This document shows, piece by piece, positions 8,097-16,457 of a DNA stretch of 64,000 nucleotides. The stretch is from Arcicella sp034931005 (lineage in GTDB: Bacteria; Bacteroidota; Bacteroidia; Cytophagales; Spirosomataceae). Every line of letters starts with the position of its first letter. The first letter of the stretch is position 1. The notes beneath the pieces are model-generated. The model saw only the letters and a list, made by a program, of their open reading frames with translations, made no database searches and was not told the origin of the DNA. A program made the position numbers and the translations under genes. The stretch is taken from positions 62,001-126,000 of the forward strand of contig NZ_JAYGIN010000005.1 of NCBI RefSeq assembly GCF_034931005.1, given 5' to 3'.

Positions 8097-8130
8097 AAAA
8101 AGGGTCAGATAAATAATACCTGACCCTTTT
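8097..8130 (-). terminator. terminator of the tiny signal-peptide-like gene
   Basis: Arms AAAAGGGTCAG and CTGACCCTTTT with an 11-base loop. Read on the minus strand the stem is followed by TTTTTATTATAG, as expected for a terminator of the 22-codon gene at 8138-8206. Confidence 0.75.
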
Positions 8131-8137
8131 CTCTTTC

Positions 8138-8206
8138 TTATTGAGCAAAAACTTCAAGAGCTTTTAATACAACAAGAAAGATAACAAAATAGTAAATTTT
8201 TTTCAT
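8138..8206 (-). CDS. 22-residue signal-peptide-like small protein
   Basis: The frame encodes 22 residues, starting MKKIYYFVIFLVVLK and ending EVFAQ before TAA. Two lysines, a hydrophobic helix and a final AQ are exactly what a signal peptide looks like in this genome, but no mature protein follows. The unit has its own consensus promoter upstream and its own terminator seven bases behind the stop, so it is very likely transcribed. It could be a small membrane protein, or a short marker for a regulatory RNA. A degenerate gene remnant is less likely because the promoter and terminator are intact. Confidence 0.5.
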   Translation of the reverse strand: MKKIYYFVIFLVVLKALEVFAQ

Positions 8207-8242
8207 TTGTGGTCAGTGTTTATAGTGGTTAATCTTCTGATG

Positions 8243-8272
8243 CAAAGCTACTTATATTTTTGATTTATCAAA
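8243..8272 (-). promoter_or_regulatory. promoter of the 22-residue gene
   Basis: On the minus strand TTTG (8269-8272) and TAGCTTTG (8243-8250) are 18 bp apart and match the Bacteroidota consensus. Transcription would start near 8238, giving a leader of about 30 bases. Confidence 0.65.
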
Positions 8273-8406
8273 AGGAAATATCAATTGTTTCAAAAATAAT
8301 AACATACTATTTACAAAAAATAATCAAAATGAAATAAAATTGAACTCGCCCCAAAAATATTCTTCAATAAATAGCCCAACTCAAATACTTAATTGTATTC
8401 ATTTTG

Positions 8407-8414
8407 TAATTTTG
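8407..8414 (+). promoter_or_regulatory. -7 box of the TPR lipoprotein gene
   Basis: TAATTTTG matches TAnnTTTG and ends four bases before the ATG at 8419. The mRNA would then begin at or next to the start codon. No clear TTTG is visible at -33. Confidence 0.5.
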
Positions 8415-8418
8415 ATTA

Positions 8419-9588
8419 ATGAATAGGTTTTTAATGTCTTTTATAAAATTTTGCTTCCTTGTTACTTTATTTAGTTCATGTATAAATGAATCTAAAAGAG
8501 GAATAACAATTCCTCTTGTTCCTGAGGTAACAGAAAAAGCTCGTAGAGAAGCCGCTATCGCATTTTTGACAGATGCGATAGATGCAACTCCTAACAGCTC
8601 CGCAAATTACTTTAAACGCTCGCTTCTGTTGTTAGAGAATGAGAAAATTAAAGAGGCTTTGGAAGATATAAATAATGCCATTGGACTGAAACCAAATGTT
8701 GGCGACTATTTTCAAGCAAAAGCTCTTATTCTTAGAGCATCTGGAGAGCCAAGATTAGCTTTAGAGGCAGCATCCAAAGCGGAGGTGTTAAATATTGAAT
8801 CTCCCGAATTATTTACGCTCTTAGGAGATTTATATCAGCAATTACGTCAATTCGGAACGGCAAGGTCTTATCTTCGAAAGGCTTTACAAATTTCTCCTAA
8901 TAACGGTGAAACATATTTTTATCAAGGTGAAATAGCTGCTAAAACTGCTGATACCATAACTGCCTTAGCTCTCTATCAACAAACACTTGGATTGAAGCCA
9001 AGTTTTTTGCCTGCATATTTGAAATTGATTCAAGTGCATACCAATTTAAAACAGTATGATATGGCACTTTTATATAGTCATGAAGCCTTAAAATATCACC
9101 CTAAAAGTGCTTCCTTATACTTTCAAAGAGGCAATACATATCAGCGTGCATGGAAGTTTGACAGTGCTGTACAGTGTTACAATAAAGCTATTATATTAGA
9201 TACTAATTTCGTAGATGCAAGTTTTAGTGCTGGAATTATTTATTTTAAAACTCGTTCTTTCAAATTAGCGTTGCCATACTTTGAAAGAACCTTCAAACAC
9301 AACCCTAAATATCCAGATGCTCGATATTACGTGGCACAATGTTTGGAATATACAGGTGAATATGAAAAAGCAGAAGAATATTATAATCAAATGTTAGCTG
9401 AAAATAATCAAGATTATAGAGCATTAGGAGGAGTTTCGAGGGCTCAAAGAAAACAATTGTACGGAGAATATATACCTAATTTTGATTTAAAGTATGACAC
9501 TGCTGCTTTTCCCAAATTTGAAATGCCTAAAAGGTCACAAGTTGATACTAATTTGTTGAAACCAATACAGTCGAAAGGAATTAATTAA
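8419..9588 (+). CDS. TPR-repeat lipoprotein
   Basis: The 389-residue protein has a lipoprotein signal peptide with the lipobox SS-Cys21 and so should be anchored in a membrane facing the periplasm. From about residue 40 to 340 it consists of tandem 34-residue tetratricopeptide repeats, recognisable by patterns such as AKALILRASGEPRLALEAA and YFYQGEIAAKTADTITAL. TPR superhelices bind other proteins; no enzyme domain is visible. The C-terminal 50 residues are less ordered (YDTAAFPKFEMPKR). Its partner is unknown. It stands 88 bp ahead of thrS and has its own -7 box. Confidence 0.88.
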   Translation: MNRFLMSFIKFCFLVTLFSSCINESKRGITIPLVPEVTEKARREAAIAFLTDAIDATPNSSANYFKRSLLLLENEKIKEALEDINNAIGLKPNVGDYFQAKALILRASGEPRLALEAASKAEVLNIESPELFTLLGDLYQQLRQFGTARSYLRKALQISPNNGETYFYQGEIAAKTADTITALALYQQTLGLKPSFLPAYLKLIQVHTNLKQYDMALLYSHEALKYHPKSASLYFQRGNTYQRAWKFDSAVQCYNKAIILDTNFVDASFSAGIIYFKTRSFKLALPYFERTFKHNPKYPDARYYVAQCLEYTGEYEKAEEYYNQMLAENNQDYRALGGVSRAQRKQLYGEYIPNFDLKYDTAAFPKFEMPKRSQVDTNLLKPIQSKGIN

Positions 9589-9676
9589 ACTATAAACTAT
9601 TGAAGAATTTGGAAAGAATTGTTAGTTGTAAAACACTGATTTTCAATCAAAAACGCTTCAAACAAACACAAAAAAA

Positions 9677-11617
9677 ATGATTAAAATTAAATTACCAGAT
9701 GGTAGTGTCAGAGAGTATGCTCAGGGTTCAACTGGGATGGACATTGCCCTCAGTATTTCAGAAGGTTTAGCTCGTAATGTCTTAGCCGCTAAAGTAAATG
9801 GAAAAGTAGTAGATGCTTCTTTGCCAATTAATGAAGATTCTGATTTTCAACTTCTTACATGGAATGATTTAGACGGAAAAGCCACGTTTTGGCATTCATC
9901 TGCTCACTTAATGGCAGAAGCTATTGAAGCTCTTTATCCAGGAACGAAATTCGGAATTGGTCCTGCTATTGAAACTGGATTTTATTACGACATCGACATG
10001 GGTGAGAAAACCCTCAGTTCGGAAGAATTTAAGAAAATTGAAGATAAAATGCTTGAATTGGCACGTCAGAAGAATGAATATTCTCGTTCTGCCGTTTCAA
10101 AAGAAGATGCTATAAAATATTTTGAAGAAAAAGGTGACGAATATAAATTAGAATTGCTTGAAGGTCTTGAAGATGGTTCAATTACCTTTTATCAACAAGG
10201 AAACTTCACCGATTTGTGTCGTGGCCCACATATTCCTAACACAGGATTTGTTAAAGCGGTTAAATTAATGAGCGTTGCAGGTGCTTACTGGCGTGGAGAT
10301 ATTTCCCGCAAGCAAATGACACGTGTTTATGCGGTAACTTTCCCTAAACAAAAAGAATTAGAAGAATATTTGACGCTTTTAGAAGAGGCAAAACGCCGTG
10401 ACCACCGTAAATTAGGGAAAGAATTAGAATTGTTTGCTTTCTCTGAAAAAGTGGGAATGGGCTTGCCTTTATGGTTGCCGAAAGGAACAATGTTGCGTGA
10501 AAGATTGGAAAATTTCCTTCGTAGAGCTCAGGTTCGTGCAGGATATTCACCTGTCATCACGCCGCACATCGCTTCTAAGGAACTTTATGTGACCTCAGGA
10601 CACTATGCCAAATATGGTGCAGATTCATTTCAACCAATTCATACACCAGATGAAGGTGAAGAGTTTTTCTTGAAACCGATGAACTGCCCACACCACTGCG
10701 AAATTTATAAGACTAAACCACGTTCGTATCGTGATTTGCCTTTGCGTTTAGCAGAATTTGGAACAGTTTACCGTTATGAACAATCAGGTGAATTACATGG
10801 TTTGACCCGTGTACGTGGCTTTACTCAGGATGATGCACATATTTTCTGTCGCCCCGACCAAGTGGAGGACGAATTTATGAAGGTGATTGATTTAGTAATT
10901 TACGTATTCAAAGCCTTAGGATTTGATAATTACTCCGCTCAAATTTCACTTCGTGACCCAGAAAATAAAGAAAAATACATTGGGAAAGACGAAGATTGGG
11001 ATAAAGCAGAAGCCGCTATCATTAAATCGGCAGCCGCTAAAGGTTTACCAACCGTTGTAGAATTAGGAGAAGCCGCTTTCTATGGCCCTAAATTAGACTT
11101 CATGGTGAAAGATGCTTTAGGACGTAAATGGCAGTTAGGAACAATTCAAGTAGATTATCAATTGCCACAACGTTTTGAATTGGAATATACTGGTTCAGAT
11201 AATCAAAAACATTGCCCTGTCATGATTCACAGAGCTCCATTTGGTTCATTAGAGCGTTTTATTGCTATTCTAATTGAAAATACGGCTGGTAATTTCCCAT
11301 TGTGGCTTTCTCCTGAACAATTAGCAGTTTTACCAATTTCAGAGAAATACGAAGATTACGCAAACGAAGTATTTTTAAGACTACAAGAGCAAGATTTAAG
11401 AGGATATATTGACCATAGAGACGAAAAAATTGGTCGTAAAATCCGTGATGCGGAAGTTAATAAATTACCGTTCATGTTAATTGTAGGCGAAAAAGAATCG
11501 GAACAAGGAATGGTTTCAGTTCGTAAAAAAGGCGAAGGAGATTTAGGAATGATGCCAATTGACGAGTTTATTAAAATTGCTCAAGAAGAGGTAAATAAAA
11601 ATATTGTAAAATATTAA
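9677..11617 (+). CDS. thrS: threonyl-tRNA synthetase
   Basis: The 646-residue enzyme charges tRNA-Thr. It begins with a TGS domain (IKIKLPDGSVREY), followed by the editing domain with HSSAHLMAEA (HxxxH at residues 73-77) and DLCRGPHIP. The class II catalytic core has motif 2 around YRYEQSGELHGLTRVRGFTQDDAH, and a zinc site formed by Cys in MNCPHHCEIY with two histidines. Motif 3 is IHRAPFGSLERF, and the anticodon-binding domain closes the protein. Full length. It is followed by a terminator and then infC, a common neighbour of thrS. Confidence 0.98.
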   Translation: MIKIKLPDGSVREYAQGSTGMDIALSISEGLARNVLAAKVNGKVVDASLPINEDSDFQLLTWNDLDGKATFWHSSAHLMAEAIEALYPGTKFGIGPAIETGFYYDIDMGEKTLSSEEFKKIEDKMLELARQKNEYSRSAVSKEDAIKYFEEKGDEYKLELLEGLEDGSITFYQQGNFTDLCRGPHIPNTGFVKAVKLMSVAGAYWRGDISRKQMTRVYAVTFPKQKELEEYLTLLEEAKRRDHRKLGKELELFAFSEKVGMGLPLWLPKGTMLRERLENFLRRAQVRAGYSPVITPHIASKELYVTSGHYAKYGADSFQPIHTPDEGEEFFLKPMNCPHHCEIYKTKPRSYRDLPLRLAEFGTVYRYEQSGELHGLTRVRGFTQDDAHIFCRPDQVEDEFMKVIDLVIYVFKALGFDNYSAQISLRDPENKEKYIGKDEDWDKAEAAIIKSAAAKGLPTVVELGEAAFYGPKLDFMVKDALGRKWQLGTIQVDYQLPQRFELEYTGSDNQKHCPVMIHRAPFGSLERFIAILIENTAGNFPLWLSPEQLAVLPISEKYEDYANEVFLRLQEQDLRGYIDHRDEKIGRKIRDAEVNKLPFMLIVGEKESEQGMVSVRKKGEGDLGMMPIDEFIKIAQEEVNKNIVKY

Positions 11618-11623
11618 GACACA

Positions 11624-11660
11624 TTAAAATGGATAGTTGGCGGTCAATTATCCATTTTAA
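11624..11660 (+). terminator. terminator after thrS
   Basis: Perfect 12-bp arms TTAAAATGGATA and TATCCATTTTAA with a 13-base loop lie seven bases behind the thrS stop. The T-run is weak (TTTTAAATTAT). Confidence 0.65.
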
Positions 11661-11695
11661 ATTATCATGAGTCAATTAATAAAAATAATTTGCAA

Positions 11696-11730
11696 AGTTT
11701 CATTTTTTAAGTTAGATTTCGAATGAAACT
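11696..11730 (+). promoter_or_regulatory. hairpin in the infC upstream region
   Basis: Arms AGTTTCATT (11696-11704) and AATGAAACT (11722-11730) form a hairpin followed by a run of seven A. It lies about 110 bp ahead of infC. It could be part of a regulated leader or an operator; nothing in the sequence decides this. Confidence 0.3.
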
Positions 11731-11837
11731 AAAAAAATGTATTTTTTGTAACTTTTTTGAGTAATTTGCAGTTGATTAGTTATTACAATTAGGTAAACCT
11801 AAAATATAAACATTTTAAAACCAATCATTTATAGAAT

Positions 11838-12398
11838 ATGGCGTTACGCCCCAACAACAATTTTAGAAATAATCGTAGAGAAGAAGAACCTTACAGAATC
11901 AATGGTCTTATTAAAGGCGTACTTGAAGTACGTTTAGTAGGTGAAAACGTTGAGCAAGGTATAATGGATTTCAAAAAAGCTCTTGAAATTGCCCAAGGGC
12001 AGAATCTTGATTTAGTAGAAATCTCTCCAAAAGCCGTTCCACCAGTTTGTCGTGTTACGGACTATGCAAAGTTCAAGTACGAACAAAAGAAAAAACAAAA
12101 GGAAATTAAAGCAAATGCTGCCAAAACAGTATTGAAAGAAATCCGTTTTGGTCCTAATACTGATGACCACGACTTTAATTTCAAACTTAAACACGCCATC
12201 AACTTTTTGAAAGAAGGTGCAAAAGTGAAAGCTTATGTTCACTTTGTTGGTCGTTCAATTGTATTTAAAGAAAGAGGTGAAATATTACTGTTGAATTTTG
12301 CGAAAGGTTTAGAAGAAGTAGGAAAAGCTGACGAAATGCCAAGACTGGAAGGGAAACGTATGTCAATTATGTTTTCTCCAAGAGAAAAGAAAAAGTAA
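11838..12398 (+). CDS. infC: translation initiation factor IF-3
   Basis: The 186-residue protein binds the 30S subunit, blocks early 50S joining and checks the start codon. The N-domain shows RINGLIKGVLEVRLVG and LDLVEISPKAVPPVCRVTDYAKFKYE; the basic linker EQKKKQKEIKAN leads to the C-domain with LKEIRFGPNTDDHDF and GRSIVFKERGE. It starts with ordinary ATG, not the rare AUU of enterobacteria. The usual followers rpmI and rplT are absent: a terminator and an unrelated gene come next, so the classical infC-rpmI-rplT operon is broken here. Confidence 0.97.
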   Translation: MALRPNNNFRNNRREEEPYRINGLIKGVLEVRLVGENVEQGIMDFKKALEIAQGQNLDLVEISPKAVPPVCRVTDYAKFKYEQKKKQKEIKANAAKTVLKEIRFGPNTDDHDFNFKLKHAINFLKEGAKVKAYVHFVGRSIVFKERGEILLLNFAKGLEEVGKADEMPRLEGKRMSIMFSPREKKK

Positions 12399-12413
12399 TC
12401 ACTCTTCAATATT

Positions 12414-12462
12414 CAAAATTCCCTTTCATTCTTTTTTTCAAAGAGTGTAGGGAATTTTCTTT
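12414..12462 (+). terminator. terminator after infC
   Basis: Arms AAAATTCCCT (12415-12424) and AGGGAATTTT (12449-12458), with further pairing inside, are followed by CTTTTATT. Confidence 0.7.
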
Positions 12463-12479
12463 TATTAGCACTCAGGTCT

Positions 12480-15398
12480 ATGAAAAAACTGTTACTGATT
12501 CTCTCTTTTCTGCCAATCTGTTTTTCATCTTTGGGACAAGATAATTTATCTCAAAACCCTGCCACTTTGCAATGGTCGCAAATAAAAACGCCACATTTTC
12601 GCTTAATTTTTCCTTCTCAAATATCGAATACTGCTCTTAGAAGTGCTAATGTTTTGGAAACAGTTTATGAACCTGTCAGCAAGACTTTAGGACATCAACC
12701 TCGAAAAATCTCAGTTATCTTTCAAAATCAAACAACTGAGTCAAATGGTTTTGTATCTCTTCTTCCTCGTCGAACTGAATTTTTTACCACAACTCCGCAA
12801 GATTATTCTTTACTTGGCAATAATAATTGGTTAGATTTATTAGCAATTCATGAGTTTCGGCATATCGTTCAAAACGATAAGGCATTAACAGGTGCGAGTA
12901 AATTATTTTATACATTATTCGGAAATAATGGACTGTCAGCTCTGACATCATTAACTGTTCCCAACTGGTTTTGGGAAGGTGATGCAGTTGGTGTAGAATC
13001 ATCATTGACAATTTCTGGTCGTGGACGAATTCCAACTTTTGACATGGCTTTGAGAACGCAATTGTTAACCAAAGGAGCCTATAATTATTCTAAAGCAGTT
13101 TGTCGTTCGTACAAAGATTTTATTCCCAATCATTATGTAAGTGGTTATTATATGACTACTTACATGAAAAATAAATTTGGAGAAAAAGCGTGGAATAATG
13201 TTTTAGAAAATACCTATAAATTCCCGTTTTATCCATTTTCTTTTTCAAATAATATTAAAAAAAATACTGGACTTACCACCGAACAGCTTTATAAGCAGGC
13301 TTTTAGTGATATTGCCGAGAAATGGAAAAACCAAGTTGCCGAAGTTAAAGAAACTTCTGTTGATTATTTAAAAATTAAGAATAACAAATATTATACAAAC
13401 TATGAGTTCCCACAAATATTACCAGATGGGAGAATTTTAGCACTTAAATCTGGACTTTCGGATATTCAACAATTGGTCGTTTTAGATACTCTACAACAAG
13501 AAGAAAAGGTTTTAGAACTTGGTATTTTAAATGAGTCAGGGACACTTTCTGCTGTAAATTCTAAGGTTGTTTGGGCTGAATATAATTATGATATTCGTTG
13601 GGGACAAAGAGATTATTCGGTAATCAAAATATATGATTTTAATACTGAGCGAGTAAAAAGTTTAACGAATAAATCAAAATTAACTGCTCCATCACTTTCT
13701 CCTGATGCTAAGAAAATAGTTGCCATTGAAAATGGCATAGATAATAAAATATCATTGGTGATATTGAACTCAGAAAATGGTTTGGAAGAACAACGCTTTC
13801 AAAATGAAAAAAATGCCGTTTATCTTCACCCACGATGGTCTGATGATAATGAAATTTATGTCGTCAAATTACTGAATGGCTTAAAAACAATTGCAAAAAT
13901 CAATATTAATTCTGGCAATGAATCCGAGTTATTTTCACCAGTCAATGAAAATATTGCTTACCCTATTAAAAAAGGAAATTTTGTTTTGTTTAATTCTGGA
14001 ATATCTGGAATAGATAATATTTACGCTTATGACTTGCAAAACCATCAGCGTTTTCAGGTTACCAATCGAAAATTCGGGGCATTTAATCCTACTTTTAGTG
14101 CGGATGGAAAGAGGCTTTATTTTAATGATTTTTCAATTAAAGGGCATCAGGTAGTTTCAATGCCGTTTGAGCCTAATCATTTTTTGCCATTTGACGAATC
14201 GCTCTTAAAGCCTGTTAAATATTTTGGTCAAATGGTTTTACAAGAAGCTGGTGAAAATTTATTGAAAAATATTCCAACTATTGGCTACGAGGTAAAACCA
14301 TACAGTAAAGCTAATATTTTCAATATTTATTCTTGGGGGGTTGTCTTAAATTCCTCAGATGCTAATAATTTGAATGTAGGAGTCTCTTCCAAAGATTTAT
14401 TGAGTACCACTTCTATTTCAGCGGGTTATACTTATAATGCCAATGAAAATAGAGGGCAGTATTACACAAATATTAGTTATCAAGGTTGGTATCCTACCAT
14501 AAATTTTAGCTACACAAACGGGCAAAGGCAAGCAGAATTTTATATTGATAGACAAACTCCTTTAGATAGTTTATTGAGTGATAGATGGAATCAGCAACAG
14601 GTTGTTTTTGGGGTGGGACTGCCATTGAATTTGACACGTTCTAAATTTGTAAGGTCGCTAAATATTGGGGTGAATGTGGCTCATACAGTGATTGCAGGGT
14701 ATGATTTAAAAGTCAGAACTCCATCCTTGAATTTTAATGGTAGTTTAAATTCGATGATTTATACGCTGAATTATTCAAGCCAAATAAAAATGGCAACTCG
14801 TGATATTGCACCACGATTTGCCCAAACAATGAGTGTTTATTATCGAAATTTACCTTTTGGAGGTGATGTTAACGGCGGATTAGTAAGTTTTCAGACGGGA
14901 CTATATTTTCCTGGATTATTGCCACATCATAGTTTAAAATTGCAAGCTGGTTTTCAATATCAGACTGGTTTTAAAACGGCTATTGGCTCTCCAAATGAGA
15001 AATTATACTTATTTAGTAGTCCTATTTTTTTTCCAAGAGGCAATACTTATAGAGCCTTTGAAGATTTAACAACTGCGTCTATCGAATACCGTTTTCCCTT
15101 GCTTGAGCCTGATTTGGCACTTGGAAGACTATTTTATCTCAAAAGACTCAAAGCAAATATTTTCGGAGATTTTGCAAAAGGTTCGACCTATTATAATTGG
15201 ACAGAATCAAAAGATGGAAGACAAGTATCTTTCAGAGGTTCAAATGTCGGCAATTACACTACGCTCGGTATTGATTTAACTGCTCAATTTCATATTATGC
15301 GATTTTCTCAACAATTTGAGGCTGGTTTAAGGACAATTTATTTACCAAACATAGGGCAAATTTTATTTCAACCCTTAATTTTGAATATTGGTTTTTAA
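12480..15398 (+). CDS. outer-membrane protein with gluzincin-like, propeller and barrel parts
   Basis: The 972-residue protein has a signal peptide ending in SSLGQ. Residues about 25-280 resemble a gluzincin metallopeptidase: HEFRH at residues 124-128 is an HExxH zinc motif and Glu166 in NWFWEGDAV is a fitting third ligand. Residues about 300-580 are a TolB/WD40-like propeller (LSPDAKKIVAIENG, FSADGKRLYFNDF). From about 620 to the end there are alternating strands that finish in a terminal Phe (LILNIGF), typical of an outer membrane barrel. I infer a surface or periplasmic protease module tethered to its own barrel; activity is not proven. It may share a transcript with the kinase gene 27 bp downstream. 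Confidence 0.78.
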   Translation: MKKLLLILSFLPICFSSLGQDNLSQNPATLQWSQIKTPHFRLIFPSQISNTALRSANVLETVYEPVSKTLGHQPRKISVIFQNQTTESNGFVSLLPRRTEFFTTTPQDYSLLGNNNWLDLLAIHEFRHIVQNDKALTGASKLFYTLFGNNGLSALTSLTVPNWFWEGDAVGVESSLTISGRGRIPTFDMALRTQLLTKGAYNYSKAVCRSYKDFIPNHYVSGYYMTTYMKNKFGEKAWNNVLENTYKFPFYPFSFSNNIKKNTGLTTEQLYKQAFSDIAEKWKNQVAEVKETSVDYLKIKNNKYYTNYEFPQILPDGRILALKSGLSDIQQLVVLDTLQQEEKVLELGILNESGTLSAVNSKVVWAEYNYDIRWGQRDYSVIKIYDFNTERVKSLTNKSKLTAPSLSPDAKKIVAIENGIDNKISLVILNSENGLEEQRFQNEKNAVYLHPRWSDDNEIYVVKLLNGLKTIAKININSGNESELFSPVNENIAYPIKKGNFVLFNSGISGIDNIYAYDLQNHQRFQVTNRKFGAFNPTFSADGKRLYFNDFSIKGHQVVSMPFEPNHFLPFDESLLKPVKYFGQMVLQEAGENLLKNIPTIGYEVKPYSKANIFNIYSWGVVLNSSDANNLNVGVSSKDLLSTTSISAGYTYNANENRGQYYTNISYQGWYPTINFSYTNGQRQAEFYIDRQTPLDSLLSDRWNQQQVVFGVGLPLNLTRSKFVRSLNIGVNVAHTVIAGYDLKVRTPSLNFNGSLNSMIYTLNYSSQIKMATRDIAPRFAQTMSVYYRNLPFGGDVNGGLVSFQTGLYFPGLLPHHSLKLQAGFQYQTGFKTAIGSPNEKLYLFSSPIFFPRGNTYRAFEDLTTASIEYRFPLLEPDLALGRLFYLKRLKANIFGDFAKGSTYYNWTESKDGRQVSFRGSNVGNYTTLGIDLTAQFHIMRFSQQFEAGLRTIYLPNIGQILFQPLILNIGF

Positions 15399-15425
15399 CT
15401 TATTTTAAATTTATACCCAATCCTT

Positions 15426-16454
15426 ATGCGTTTTTTCACTCAACAAATCTATTGGCTGGTTCAACTCTTTTGGTGGTTGTTCACCACTTTTATTCTACGT
15501 TTTCCGACTACCAAATACTTTGAAAATCCACAAATTAGGATTAGCTATTTGATTATTAGCTTCTTAATAGGCATTGTTCTCACTCATTTTTATATCATGC
15601 TGTATGAACAAAAGCCCCGCAAAAGCAGAATGTCATTGATGTATGCCATTGGCGGCACAATAATTACGGGACTGAGTTTTTATTTATTGGATTATTATTT
15701 TGGTTTTCAGAGGTATCGTAAACCAAGTCAGGGTTTACCGCTTGAGTTATATGACTATTTTCAGTTTTTTGTTGAGTCAATAAGATATGTCGTTTTGTGG
15801 TTTTTATTCTATCACTTATTGGTTATTAATACAGTTTCTAAGAACAAAGCGATTGCCTTAGCACAATCTGAAACGGCATTAAAAATAGCAGAATTAGCCA
15901 ATTTGAAGAACCAGTTAAATCCTCATTTTTTGTTTAACGCTATCAATAGTATAAAGGCTTTGACAATTTCAGACCCTTCAATGGCTCGTGAAGCTTTGAC
16001 ACAACTTTCTGAGCTTTTAAGAACGTCTTTAACAGTTGGGAATGAGCATTTAGTATCTCTTGAAACAGAAATAAATTTTGTAAATGACTATTTGTTTTTA
16101 GAGAAAATACGGTACGAAAACCGCTTAAATTATTCCTTCAAGGTAGAGAAGAATTCTTTATCGTTCAAGATTCCTCCGATGTCACTACAATTATTGGTTG
16201 AGAATGCGATTAAACATGGGATTTCAAAGTATAAAACAGGAGGAGAAATTTTTATAAAAGCCACTTTAGAAAATAATATTTTTAGACTTTCAGTCGTAAA
16301 TAGTGGAAAATTAATTCCCAATTATTCTCCTACTGGCGTTGGACTGAAAAATTTAGAAAAGAGATTATATTTGAATTTTCGAGAAAATGCAATTTTTTCA
16401 ATTTCCGAAGTTGATAATCAAGTTATTTCCTTAATTACAATAACAAGTGCGTAG
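15426..16454 (+). CDS. LytS/YehU-type sensor histidine kinase
   Basis: The 342-residue protein has four predicted membrane helices (about residues 10-25, 40-60, 70-90, 117-137) and then the His_kinase module. The phospho-acceptor is His167 in NQLNPHFLFNAINS, and the ATP-binding N-box is LLVENAIKHG, followed by GVGLKNLEKRL. Such kinases normally work with a LytTR response regulator, but none lies next to it, so the partner must be elsewhere. No sensory domain outside the membrane is visible. It lies 27 bp behind the zinc-protease-like gene and converges on the esterase gene with only three bases between the stop codons. Confidence 0.9.
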   Translation: MRFFTQQIYWLVQLFWWLFTTFILRFPTTKYFENPQIRISYLIISFLIGIVLTHFYIMLYEQKPRKSRMSLMYAIGGTIITGLSFYLLDYYFGFQRYRKPSQGLPLELYDYFQFFVESIRYVVLWFLFYHLLVINTVSKNKAIALAQSETALKIAELANLKNQLNPHFLFNAINSIKALTISDPSMAREALTQLSELLRTSLTVGNEHLVSLETEINFVNDYLFLEKIRYENRLNYSFKVEKNSLSFKIPPMSLQLLVENAIKHGISKYKTGGEIFIKATLENNIFRLSVVNSGKLIPNYSPTGVGLKNLEKRLYLNFRENAIFSISEVDNQVISLITITSA

Positions 16455-16457
16455 TGC

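Noticed and set aside
8419..9588. TPR lipoprotein considered part of the thrS-infC operon
   Set aside because: It has its own promoter box and no functional link to translation; co-transcription is possible but not supported by motifs.
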